A program made the translations under genes and the position numbers. 40,258 bases of DNA from positions 79,992 to 120,249 of the forward strand of contig NZ_HE978642.1 in assembly GCF_000312125.1 (NCBI RefSeq). Direction: 5' to 3'. Positions 33,164 through 40,258 of the stretch are shown piece by piece (position 1 is the first letter of the stretch; each line of letters opens with the position of its first letter). The notes beneath the pieces were generated by a model that saw only the letters and a list, made by a program, of their open reading frames with translations, was not told the origin of the DNA and searched no databases. This stretch comes from Timonella senegalensis JC301. Its GTDB lineage: Bacteria; Actinomycetota; Actinomycetes; Actinomycetales; Cellulomonadaceae.

Positions 33164-33198
33164 GGCTGGGAATGGCGGCAGGATCGTCGGGAATCAGG
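33164..33198 (+). repeat. Dispersed element A, copy 8
   Basis: GCTGGGAATGGCGGCAG, GATCGTCG (33182-33189), GGAATCAGG, overlapping the stop of the convergent kinase-like gene (33194). Confidence 0.6.
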
Positions 33199-34348
33199 AG
33201 GAGCGCTGGGACTGGGCGTGGGGGAATGTCACCTGGATGAGCCACTCGATGGGGGTGGCGCGAAGCGCTGCCGTGCCGCCGAGTTCCTCGGCGAGCGCGA
33301 GCATGGAGGGGAGGCCGATGGCGCCGGAGGTGTCGAGTGTGGCGTCGATGTTGGTGCCCGGCGGCAGCGAGTTGCGCACGGCAAGGTTGACGTGCGTGGG
33401 CGTGAAACCGAAGGAAACACTCACCGTGGCGTGAGGTGCGTGGCGGCGGATATTGGTGATGGCGCTGGTGATGATCGTGTAGATGGCGAGCTCGGTTTCG
33501 GCGGTGAGTGCCGGGCGGGCGTCGGGGAGCGTGAGGACGGCGTTGTTGTGGGAGGCTAGGCGCTCGATTGTCCGCCAGAGTCCCGGGTGATCGAGCTCCG
33601 GCGGCCTCGGGCCGTGGAGAAGCTGGTAAGCCACGGAACGCGGGGTGGGGTTGGGGTCTGCTAGGGCTTGAGTTGCGGGGTTGGTTTTGGCGTCGGGAGC
33701 GGACGCGGCTCCGGTGGCGAGCTTCTTGGTCCGCGCTCTCAGCCAGAAACTGTTGGCGTGCTCGGGAGACGCGCTGGGGCGTCGACCTGCGAAGCGATGC
33801 AACCCCTTGGCCAGGAGAAGAAAACCAATCGCGGACGCCGCCGCTGCAAGTGCGGAAACAGCCCGCATCCACTCAGGCGAGAGGCGCGGGGAGATGGTGA
33901 CCATGATCGTCGAGAATAATGAGATTGCGGTGGTCAGGGCGGCCGCGTGCCGGACGATCGGCGGCACGCCGAGCGTGACCAGAGTTGCCGCGGCGGCGTA
34001 GAGGACGACCAGGCCGGCGGCGGCGAGGCCGCTGGACGTTGGCGCGAGATCCGGCGGCAGGACTTGGACCGTGAGGAACGGGATTGCGGCAAGGAGTTGG
34101 AGCGCGGCGAGGCCTGAGGTGGCGGTGCGGCCGCCGCGCCAGGCGGGGAGTGTGAGGGCAGCGGTGGCTAGCGAGGTTGCGGTGAGCAGGGCGATGGCTG
34201 CTGTGCGGAAGGCGCTGGTGGTGGTTGCGCGGTCGGGCAGGAGGCCGAACGCGGCGGGGATCGCGACGCATGCAAGAAGAACCGCAAGGACGATGCCGAT
34301 CCTGCGGGCGAGTGGCACTGGGGAAGGCCGCGGCTGGCTGTCAGTCAT
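33194..34348 (-). CDS. Orphan sensor-kinase-like membrane protein (degenerate HPK7/DesK type)
   Basis: 384 residues. Five to six membrane helices occupy residues ~12-180. A linker follows, then a GHKL ATPase-like domain: the N-box IYTIITSAITNIRRHAP is recognisable, the G1 region reads VNLAVRNSLPPG, and the G2 region is TSGAIGLPSMLALAEELGG. No phospho-acceptor histidine helix (DHp) is visible between membrane part and ATPase part, and no response regulator gene lies nearby. It may sense at the membrane without acting as a standard kinase, or pair with a distant partner. Element A copy 11 lies inside the gene (33905-33912), reading STIMVTIS on the coding strand. Confidence 0.65.
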   Translation of the reverse strand: MTDSQPRPSPVPLARRIGIVLAVLLACVAIPAAFGLLPDRATTTSAFRTAAIALLTATSLATAALTLPAWRGGRTATSGLAALQLLAAIPFLTVQVLPPDLAPTSSGLAAAGLVVLYAAAATLVTLGVPPIVRHAAALTTAISLFSTIMVTISPRLSPEWMRAVSALAAAASAIGFLLLAKGLHRFAGRRPSASPEHANSFWLRARTKKLATGAASAPDAKTNPATQALADPNPTPRSVAYQLLHGPRPPELDHPGLWRTIERLASHNNAVLTLPDARPALTAETELAIYTIITSAITNIRRHAPHATVSVSFGFTPTHVNLAVRNSLPPGTNIDATLDTSGAIGLPSMLALAEELGGTAALRATPIEWLIQVTFPHAQSQRSS

Positions 34349-34484
34349 GGCCCAACACCGTGGTTAGGGCTCATACCCTGATTATCCGGCGGGAAAGCGC
34401 GTGGTGCATGGGACGGGTGGGGCTCAAGGTTCGGGGGGGGCGGTGGTGGGCTGCGGCTTCTCGGGGCGTCATCCGCTGGGTAAG

Positions 34485-34527
34485 TGGATGGTGCTGGAAG
34501 TGGCGGCAGGATCGTCGAGAATCAGGG
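34485..34527 (+). repeat. Dispersed element A, copy 9
   Basis: GGTGCTGGAAGTGGCGGCAG, GATCGTCG (34510-34517), AGAATCAGG. Lies in the gap between the divergently read kinase-like and PD40 genes. Confidence 0.6.
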
Positions 34528-34583
34528 TATTAGCGGGGCGAACGGCTGGAAACGGCCTCCTTAACTATCAGTTTCTATAGACA

Positions 34584-34612
34584 GTGATAGTAAGGAGGGT
34601 TCTTACTATCAC
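34584..34612. promoter_or_regulatory. 11-bp perfect inverted repeat (operator-like) upstream of the PD40 gene
   Basis: GTGATAGTAAG (34584-34594) and CTTACTATCAC (34602-34612) with a 7-base spacer; a third half site ACTATCA lies at 34564-34570. A TetR- or PadR-type operator is a reasonable guess, but no regulator gene is next to it. The rest of this 345-base gap holds element A and no gene. Confidence 0.6.
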
Positions 34613-34693
34613 TTCCACGCTGACGTGGGAGGATATGGGGACTCGGCCCGATCGCTCGGGTGTCGAACCCAGATCGAACAATGAGGTGAGCCC

Positions 34694-35593
34694 ATGGCCA
34701 GAACCCTGCAACCCAAACAGCGCGCGGTGCTGCACATCATCAATGTGGAGTCGGGGGTGATGACGACTCGGTTTGAGTCGGATGCGCTCCTGTTTGAGGC
34801 GCCCAACTGGAGCCCGGACGGCGAGACGCTTTACGTCAACGGTGACGGGAACCTCTACCAGCTTGGTGTGGAGGAAGGGGACCTTGAGCAGATCGATCTC
34901 GGCGGACTCCCAGAGATCAACAACGACCACGTGCTGAGCCCCGATGGCCGAACCATGTACCTGTCCTGCCAGGATGGGCACATCTACGCATTTGACCTGG
35001 TCGGAGGCGTCAGCCGCAGGGTCACAAACGATCGTGGCCCCAAGTTCTCGCACTACCTCCACGGGGTGTCGCCAGATGGGCAGACGCTCGCGTACATCGG
35101 GCTGTCGACTGCGAATGGGGACGTGGTGACCAACGTCTACACTATCCCGGCTGTGGGCGGCGAGGACGTACAGATTACGGATGACGGATACCCGGACGAC
35201 GGCTCCGAGTTCAGCCCGGACGGACAGTGGATTTACTTCAACTCCGAGCGCGGATCAACCCCGCCCGGGCATGCGCAACTGTTCCGAGTGCCGGTGGCCG
35301 GGGGAGCGCCGGAGCAACTCACCTTTGATGAGCGCGTCAACTGGTTCCCGCACCCGTCGCCCGCGGGCGGGCGGCTAGTGTATGTGAGCTTCCCACCCGG
35401 AACCTTGGGGCACCCGGAAGATGTGGACGTGATCGTGCGCGTACTTGAGGAGGATGGAACCAGCCGGGACCTCATGCGCGTGTTTGGCGGGCAAGGCACA
35501 ATCAACGTGCCGAGCTGGAGCCCGGACGGCCGCAGAATCGCGTTCGTCTCGTATCCGATCGGGGACGGGATGAGCGGTAGCCTTTCGGACTAG
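34694..35593 (+). CDS. TolB-like PD40 beta-propeller protein
   Basis: 299 residues from ATG 34694 with GAGGTGAG five bases upstream. Six PD40 repeats can be seen with the pattern SPDG: APNWSPDGETLYVNG, LSPDGRTMYLSC, VSPDGQTLAYIG, FSPDGQWIYFNSERG, PSPAGGRLVYVSF and WSPDGRRIAFVS. This is the TolB C-terminal/six-bladed propeller fold. There is no signal peptide, so it is probably cytoplasmic, unlike TolB itself. Similar stand-alone propellers may act as sensors, scaffolds or lactonase-like enzymes; the substrate or partner is unknown. The operator-like repeat upstream suggests its expression is switched. Confidence 0.8.
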   Translation: MARTLQPKQRAVLHIINVESGVMTTRFESDALLFEAPNWSPDGETLYVNGDGNLYQLGVEEGDLEQIDLGGLPEINNDHVLSPDGRTMYLSCQDGHIYAFDLVGGVSRRVTNDRGPKFSHYLHGVSPDGQTLAYIGLSTANGDVVTNVYTIPAVGGEDVQITDDGYPDDGSEFSPDGQWIYFNSERGSTPPGHAQLFRVPVAGGAPEQLTFDERVNWFPHPSPAGGRLVYVSFPPGTLGHPEDVDVIVRVLEEDGTSRDLMRVFGGQGTINVPSWSPDGRRIAFVSYPIGDGMSGSLSD

Positions 35594-35615
35594 GCGGCGC
35601 TTCGGGGACGGCGGT

Positions 35616-35692
35616 TGTGCGTAGTTTTGGTGCAAAAGCGTAGGGGAAGTGGCGCTCATTTGCACGAAAAGTACTCACGTGCTTCCTCGACG
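35616..35692. repeat. Repeat family B, copy 2
   Basis: TTTTGGTGCAAA (35625-35636) and TTTGCACGAAAA (35659-35670) as in copy 1. It lies after the stop of the PD40 gene and before the convergent P450 gene. Confidence 0.7.
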
Positions 35693-35712
35693 TGGCCCGC
35701 GGCAGGGCACGC

Positions 35713-36813
35713 TCAGCGGAACAGCACCTTGACGTGAGCCCAGCCGCCCAGCGGCGGCTCCTCGGCGGTGAGCCACTCGGGGCCGGTGCGCGAGAACTCG
35801 TGGTCGCTGCCAAACATGGCGCGCGTGACAACGCGAAGCTCCATGGTGGACAGGCCGCGGCCCGGGCACACGTGAGGCCCAGTCCCGTATACGAGGTTGT
35901 GGGGCGCGTTGGTGTCCGGGTCAAAGGCGTCCGGGTCGCCAAAGACCTCGGGGTCGCGGTTGGCCGCAGCCCAGTCGAGGATCACGCGGGTGCCCTCAGC
36001 GATCTCGGTTCCACCGGCACCCGTGACCGGGCAGGTCGTCACGCGCTTGCTCGTGATGAACGGGTCGTTGATGCGGATGCACTCGTCAATGATGCGGTCG
36101 AGTTCGCGGGTTCCGCGCTCGTCGGCCTCGCGGCGGGAGAGGTAGGTGACACGGCTGTGCAGGTCCTCGTTGGACAGGACCTGTGCCACCACAACGCCCA
36201 CGCACTGTGCGAGGGAGCTCAGATCGCCCGCGGTCCAGTTGCGCAGGATGGACACGATCTCGTCCGTGTGGAGTTCGCGGCCCTCCACCAGTTCGGAGGC
36301 CAGCTGGGCCGTTACGGTTTCGGAGAGCAGGGGGTCGGTACTCGCAGCATCAACGCGCTCGCGGACGATCTCATCGAACGCCGCAGCTACAGCCGCGTTG
36401 CGCTCGGGCTCACCGGAACGCTGGGCAGCCACGTTGGAATCCATCCACTCGAGGAGTCGACCCTCCAATTCTGCTGGCCAGCCGAGCCACGCGCACTGCG
36501 CGCGGACGGCGAACTGAGCGCCAAAGTCGTTGACTGCGTCGAACTCCCTGCCCACGGGAAGCGAGCGCACCAGTTCGTCAGCGATCTCGCGGAACACTGG
36601 CTCCAGTTCGCCCACGATCTGGGGAGTCATGTAGGAGTCCACGAGCGCACGGAACGTGGCATGCACCTCGCCGTCCATCGTGTTAGGGACATGCAGGAAC
36701 CGAGACGTGGCGCTCGAGTACACCTCGGGGTTGTGGGCGGCGGCAACAACATCGGCGTGTGAGGTCAGCCGGACTGGCGCGGAATCAGCGGCGGGCAGTG
36801 GTGAGGCGTTCAT
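35713..36813 (-). CDS. Cytochrome P450
   Basis: 366 residues, shorter than most bacterial P450s (about 400), mainly at the N-terminus. The heme-binding loop is YGTGPHVCPGRGL with Cys316 as the thiolate ligand; Tyr replaces the usual Phe at its start. The K-helix ExxR is DECIRIND, and the I-helix reads NWTAGDLSSLAQ, where the usual acid-Thr pair is replaced by Asp-Leu-Ser-Ser. The B-C region has FLHVPNTMDGEVHATFRALV, typical of class I enzymes. It oxidises an unknown substrate and needs ferredoxin partners not encoded here. The next gene upstream is an AlkD-like protein 66 bases away. Confidence 0.88.
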   Translation of the reverse strand: MNASPLPAADSAPVRLTSHADVVAAAHNPEVYSSATSRFLHVPNTMDGEVHATFRALVDSYMTPQIVGELEPVFREIADELVRSLPVGREFDAVNDFGAQFAVRAQCAWLGWPAELEGRLLEWMDSNVAAQRSGEPERNAAVAAAFDEIVRERVDAASTDPLLSETVTAQLASELVEGRELHTDEIVSILRNWTAGDLSSLAQCVGVVVAQVLSNEDLHSRVTYLSRREADERGTRELDRIIDECIRINDPFITSKRVTTCPVTGAGGTEIAEGTRVILDWAAANRDPEVFGDPDAFDPDTNAPHNLVYGTGPHVCPGRGLSTMELRVVTRAMFGSDHEFSRTGPEWLTAEEPPLGGWAHVKVLFR

Positions 36814-36879
36814 AGTTCTCCTGGGCCTGTGGGCCCGGTGGTTGGTGAGGATTGGGTTGAGGCGAGGATGGGGGCTCGG

Positions 36880-37581
36880 CTACTTGCCCGAAGCCTGTGC
36901 GGCCTTCGCCGCTTCTGCGGCTTCATTGCGGCGCACGATCTCGTTGATCCAGATCGGAGCAAATGGGGACGTACAGTTTGGCGGGGTGGGGTAGTCCTTG
37001 AGAACCTCGAGCCGTTCACCAATCGCAAGCGCGCGTTTACGCAGGTCACCGTGGTAGATCCCGATGTTGGCGAGGGTCTCATTCATGGCCCACTGGAGTC
37101 GTTCCGGGGCAGCCTTCATTTCGGTTTCAACGGTGTCGAGCAGGCCGGAAAGGTCCAATCCCTCGGGCGACTTGACCACTCGCTCGGTGGTCAGCGCCCA
37201 GCCTGCGCTCGCCACGGTGGAGTCCTTGTCAGCGAACCACTTCTCGCGCAGGGTTTCCTTGTGTGGGGACTTTTTGACCACGTAGTTGACCAGCCAGTCC
37301 TGGACTTTGGGCGTGCGGGCATCGCGCAGCATTGCGTCGAGTTCCTCTGCCGAGAACTCCTTGGGTTTACAGATCAGGAGTGCCAGCAACCTAGCGTCCG
37401 TGTTGCCGGTCTCCCACAGGTCAATCGCCAAAGCATGGTTGGTCTTAACTCGCTTGGCCACGGACCGAAGTTTGGTCAGGTTCACCGAGTGGTCATCACC
37501 GTGGCGTTCATTGACGGCCAGCACCTTGGCGTCGTGGAGGTCCGCCAACTCGCCAAGGATCGTGGGAACGGATTCAGTCAT
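36880..37581 (-). CDS. AlkD-like DNA alkylation repair protein (HEAT-repeat)
   Basis: 233 residues of helical repeats. KLRSVAKRVKTNHALAIDLW, DARLLALLICKPKEFSAEEL, VQDWLVNYVVKKSPHKETLR and VASAGWALTTERVV match the ALK (alkylation-repair) HEAT repeat family, which removes bulky or charged alkyl adducts by DNA glycosylase action. The usual catalytic Trp/Asp/Arg cluster of AlkD cannot be fixed by eye. The start (ATG 37581) has only a weak ribosome site. The gene may be co-transcribed with the P450 gene. Confidence 0.7.
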   Translation of the reverse strand: MTESVPTILGELADLHDAKVLAVNERHGDDHSVNLTKLRSVAKRVKTNHALAIDLWETGNTDARLLALLICKPKEFSAEELDAMLRDARTPKVQDWLVNYVVKKSPHKETLREKWFADKDSTVASAGWALTTERVVKSPEGLDLSGLLDTVETEMKAAPERLQWAMNETLANIGIYHGDLRKRALAIGERLEVLKDYPTPPNCTSPFAPIWINEIVRRNEAAEAAKAAQASGK

Positions 37582-37656
37582 GAAGCTAACTTTCAGTCGC
37601 GGGGAAAGTTCCTACTTAAAGTATCTCAGGGTGCGGGACTGTATCTGGCACATCGA

Positions 37657-37851
37657 CTACATGTCACAATCACAGACTAGATTCCACTCCACAACTTCCT
37701 CGCCGTCCTGCGCCCACGCTTCCGCCTCTGCGCGCGAGGAAAATGTGCGAGGAGCAAGCCTGCCATCCGCCATCATCACGCCGACTTGGATCTCCTCGCG
37801 GGGATCAACCCAGTTGAGCTCCGGTGCCCTGGGAAATGAGTTCACGGTCAT
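37657..37851 (-). CDS. Small protein of unknown function
   Basis: 64 residues from ATG 37851, which has GGAGGA upstream; longer frames (to 37989) run through the palindrome and are unlikely. The sequence MTVNSFPRAPELNWVDPREE then VGVMMADGRLAPRTFSSRAEAEAW ends in EEVVEWNLVCDCDM. It looks like a small soluble beta-alpha protein. I do not recognise the family. The C-terminal Cys-x-Cys pair is notable but may be chance. Confidence 0.5.
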   Translation of the reverse strand: MTVNSFPRAPELNWVDPREEIQVGVMMADGRLAPRTFSSRAEAEAWAQDGEEVVEWNLVCDCDM

Positions 37852-37936
37852 GACTCCATCATCCTCCGCCCTGCAGAAGGGCGCCATGGTTGCGCCAGTT
37901 CGTCCGGTCACAGGCCCGGCGTAAGCCCCAAAAGAC

Positions 37937-37977
37937 AAACGACGATTTTGGCTGGGATCCAGCCAAAATCGTCGTTT
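37937..37977. repeat. 19-bp palindrome containing two element-A cores
   Basis: Arms 37937-37955 and 37959-37977 are perfectly complementary with a 3-base loop. Each arm contains CGACGAT/ATCGTCG, and the right side continues TTTATCAGG as in element A. It lies between the small gene and cycA, where it could also terminate the leftward cycA transcript. Confidence 0.7.
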
Positions 37978-38043
37978 ATCAGGTGGCAAGCGGGAAGCGG
38001 CCTGTGGCCGCGATGATTCGCGGAACCGGCGGAAAACGCCGGG

Positions 38044-39510
38044 TCAGTCCTCGGCGCCAGCAGAGCCCGCGGATCCAGCAGAGCCCACGGCTCTGCGGCC
38101 CCGCGCCCACCACGCGATGCCGAGCAGCGCAAACCAGACCGGTGTGAACAGCACGGCTTGCCGGGTGTCCGGTTCGAGCATGAGGACCACGAGCATCGCG
38201 GCGAAGAACGCGAGCACAACCCAGCTCATGACTACGCCGCCTGGCATTTTGAACGCGGAATCGCGGTGCAGGGCGGGGCGCTCGCGGCGGTAGGCCAGGT
38301 AGGAGAACATAATGAGCGACCACACCACGATGAACATCACGGAGGCCACCGTGGTGATCGTGGTGAACGCATTGATGACGGATCCGCCCATGTACACCAG
38401 GCCAATCGCTGGAACTAGGCAGGACACTGAGAAGATCAGCGCGCGGGCCGGAACCTTGTTGGCGGACAGAACTCCCCATCGGCGTGGGGCGACGCCATCC
38501 TGCGCCAAGCCGAAAATCATGCGGGACGTCGAGTAGATGCCGGAGTTGGCGGAGGACGCAGCGGACGTGAGCACCACAAAGTTCACAATCCCGGCGGCCG
38601 CAGGCAGCCCTGCTAGGCCGAACATCTGCACAAACGGGCTCACTTCGGGGGAGACCTCGCGCCACGGGGTGACCATCATGATGACGGCCAGCGCACCCAC
38701 GTAGAACAGCAGGATGCGCACGGGGATCGAGTTGATTGCGCGCGGCAGAGTTGTGGTGGGGTCCTTGGTTTCGGCGGCGGCGGTGCCCACGAGCTCGATG
38801 CCTACAAATGCGAAGATCGCGATTTGGAATCCAGCGAGGAATCCGCCCAAGCCGTTGGGGAAGAATCCTCCGTCGTTCCACAGGTTCGACACTGCAGCCT
38901 CGGCGCCGTTTGGCGCCACAAAATGCGATCCCACTAGCCCCAGCCCCACGAGCACCAACAGCACGATCGCGGTGATCTTGATGATCGCGAACCAGAACTC
39001 CATCTCGCCAAACAGTCTCACGGCCACAAGATTGAGGGACAGCAGGAGCACAATCGTGGCGAGGCTCGGAATCCACAGGGGCACGCTTGGCCACCAGTAC
39101 TGCACATAACCAACGATCACCACCACGTCCGCGATGCCCGTCACAATCCAGCAGAACCAGTACGTCCAGCCCGTTACAAACCCTGCGGCGGGGCCGAGCA
39201 AATCAGCGGTTACGTCACGAAACGACTTGTATCCAAGGTTGGAGAGCAGCAACTCGCCCAGCGCACGCATGACAAAGAACAGCATGAACCCGATGACCAG
39301 GTACACGAGCATCACCGATGGGCCAGCCAGAGAGATTGTCTTGCCCGACCCCATGAACAAGCCGGTGCCAATGGCCCCGCCGATTGCGATGAGTTGCAGG
39401 CGCCTGTTGCCCAGTCCGCGCTCCAGCGCCTCCGCCCCTGCACCCGAGGACACCCCGCTTGTGGAGTGGTTTTCAGTGGCAGCGGTGGCGGAGGAATGCG
39501 GATCTAACAT
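38044..39510 (-). CDS. cycA: CycA-like amino acid permease (D-Ala/D-Ser/Gly type)
   Basis: 488 residues from ATG 39510 with GGTGG upstream; the frame extends further but without coding character. Twelve hydrophobic helices. The sequence is very close to enterobacterial CycA from memory: QLIAIGGAIGTGLFMGSGK, TGWTYWFCWIVTGIADVVV, GEMEFWFAIIKITAIVLL, FQIAIFAFVGIELVGT, AAETKDPTTTLPRAINSIP and VLTSAASSANSGIYSTSRM. It would import glycine, D-alanine and D-serine with protons. The C-terminus ends in a small GSAGSAGSAG repeat. Substrate choice is from sequence resemblance only. Confidence 0.88.
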   Translation of the reverse strand: MLDPHSSATAATENHSTSGVSSGAGAEALERGLGNRRLQLIAIGGAIGTGLFMGSGKTISLAGPSVMLVYLVIGFMLFFVMRALGELLLSNLGYKSFRDVTADLLGPAAGFVTGWTYWFCWIVTGIADVVVIVGYVQYWWPSVPLWIPSLATIVLLLSLNLVAVRLFGEMEFWFAIIKITAIVLLVLVGLGLVGSHFVAPNGAEAAVSNLWNDGGFFPNGLGGFLAGFQIAIFAFVGIELVGTAAAETKDPTTTLPRAINSIPVRILLFYVGALAVIMMVTPWREVSPEVSPFVQMFGLAGLPAAAGIVNFVVLTSAASSANSGIYSTSRMIFGLAQDGVAPRRWGVLSANKVPARALIFSVSCLVPAIGLVYMGGSVINAFTTITTVASVMFIVVWSLIMFSYLAYRRERPALHRDSAFKMPGGVVMSWVVLAFFAAMLVVLMLEPDTRQAVLFTPVWFALLGIAWWARGRRAVGSAGSAGSAGAED

Positions 39511-39599
39511 CCATCCACCATAAGCCCGCTCCCCGCCGAGAAGCCGCGAGCCCGCTTGCATGTGACCTATCCAACTCGGCCTGGCAGCCCGGTGGTGAC

Positions 39600-39683
39600 G
39601 CTGGAAAGTGGGGCACAATCGTCGGGAATTTGGGCGCCTGTGGCGCCCCACAAACCTCAATTTACGACGATCGTGGCCGCCTC
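39600..39683. repeat. Dispersed element A, convergent inverted pair
   Basis: Left copy: GCTGGAAAGTGGGGCACA, ATCGTCG (39618-39624), GGAATTTGGG. Right copy on the minus strand: GGCGGCCAC, GATCGTCG (39672-39665), TAAATTGAGG. The copies face each other, and the centre holds a perfect GGGCGCC/GGCGCCC stem. Located between the cycA start and the regulator stop. Confidence 0.65.
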
Positions 39684-40258
39684 TAGTCTGCCCGCGGAGG
39701 CGCCGTTGTGCCTCGAACCAAGAGCTTGGTGGGGATGACGATCTGAGTGCGCGTGCGGTTGGGATCGGGGTCGAGCCAGTCGAGGACAAGTTCCACGAGT
39801 CGCCGCCCGATTTCAGCAAAATCCTGGGAGACGGTAGTGAGGGGTGGCGCGGAAAACTCGCTGAGCGCGATGTTGTCGAACCCGACCACGGAGACATCCT
39901 CGGGTACGCGCTTGCCGTGCTCGTGAAGAGCGCGCATGAGGCCGAAAGCCATCTCATCATTGGCGCAGAAAACTGCGGTGACCTCGGGGTTTTCCGCAAT
40001 TTCCCGGCCAATCAGGTATCCCGACTGCGGCGTCCAATCACCCTCCCACTGGTCTGGCGCTTGGACACCTGCCTCCTCGAGCGTGCGGCGCCAGGCCGCC
40101 GAACGGGCGATGGAGGGGTGGGAGTCGCTCGAACCGGAGATGTGGTGGACTGTCTTGTGCCCGAGCTCGAGCAAATGATTCACGGCGTCCCTCGTGCCGG
40201 AGACCTGATCCGGGATCACGGACGGGTACGAGGTGACAAGCAGGGAATCTGAAACCAC
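39683..40258 (-). CDS. LacI/GalR family regulator (C-terminal part)
   Basis: 191 residues; the N-terminal DNA-binding domain is beyond the window. The sugar-binding domain is clear: YPSVIPDQVSGTRDAVNHLL, GHKTVHHISGSSDSHPSIAR, TAVFCANDEMAFGLMRALHE, VPEDVSVVGFDNIALSEFSA and PPLTTVSQDFAEIGRRLVEL, all standard for LacI/GalR repressors. It lies upstream of cycA in the same direction but with 172 bases and an inverted element pair between. The regulated genes and effector cannot be told from this window. Confidence 0.9.
   Translation of the reverse strand: MVSDSLLVTSYPSVIPDQVSGTRDAVNHLLELGHKTVHHISGSSDSHPSIARSAAWRRTLEEAGVQAPDQWEGDWTPQSGYLIGREIAENPEVTAVFCANDEMAFGLMRALHEHGKRVPEDVSVVGFDNIALSEFSAPPLTTVSQDFAEIGRRLVELVLDWLDPDPNRTRTQIVIPTKLLVRGTTAPPRAD

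Noticed and set aside
1-40258. CRISPR array or insertion sequence
   Set aside because: No regularly spaced 25-40 base direct repeats and no transposase-like frame were seen anywhere in the window.

Overview
The window is a piece of an actinobacterial chromosome. The codon use is moderately GC-rich. The conserved block rne-rplU-rpmA-obg-proB/proA-nadD-rsfS and a separate cydABD block both have the actinobacterial layout. Many genes start with GTG, two start with TTG, and families largely found in actinomycetes (a DUF6318-type lipoprotein, DUF4287, AbiEi-DUF559) are present. I cannot fix the genus; Actinomycetaceae or a related Actinomycetales/Micrococcales lineage is a guess.

Layout. 1-2877 (minus): cytochrome bd oxidase, cydA-cydB and the start of cydD. 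2878-3500: divergent spacer and the long structured leader of rne. 3501-9721 (plus): RNase E/G, then a 570-nt structured leader before rplU-rpmA, then obg. 9757-15920: proB and proA, separated by an inserted GPH-type symporter and a group II PLP decarboxylase. 16124-19967: a 49-residue membrane protein, nadD, a Pro/Gln-rich single-pass membrane protein, rsfS and a histidine phosphatase. 20313-21694 (minus): two exported proteins (PKD-like and lipoprotein). 21824-25742: DUF5071, M18 aminopeptidase, an orphan XRE regulator with a near-perfect operator, a small membrane protein with a stop at codon 2, a VOC protein and DUF4287. 26063: tRNA-Ala(GGC). 26339-33057: an accessory segment with a KOW protein, an alcohol dehydrogenase remnant, a nuclease-helicase (PD-(D/E)xK + DUF2075), two tandem DnaQ-like exonuclease paralogues and an AbiEi-DUF559 protein. 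33194-40258: an orphan sensor-kinase-like protein, a PD40 propeller, a cytochrome P450, an AlkD-like protein, a CycA-like permease and a LacI-type regulator cut by the window end.

The most unusual signals are not in the genes. A short element with core GATCGTCG followed by AATCAGG, usually preceded by a purine-rich arm, recurs at least a dozen times between 10.9 and 39.7 kb, nearly always between genes. Two of its sites form inverted pairs. Two further intergenic repeat families occur (33059/35616 and 20028/26282), as do several 40-70 nt near-perfect palindromes of unrelated sequence. Among proteins, the second DnaQ-like paralogue (30827-31903) aligns without gaps to the first through the catalytic region but has lost two catalytic residues (D93 to A, H146 to R), so it looks like a catalytically dead partner. 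The rne and rplU leaders share the promoter-like string ATACTTGAA and are both rich in hairpins, which suggests RNA-level control. All similarity statements come from reading the sequence and family knowledge; no database search was run.
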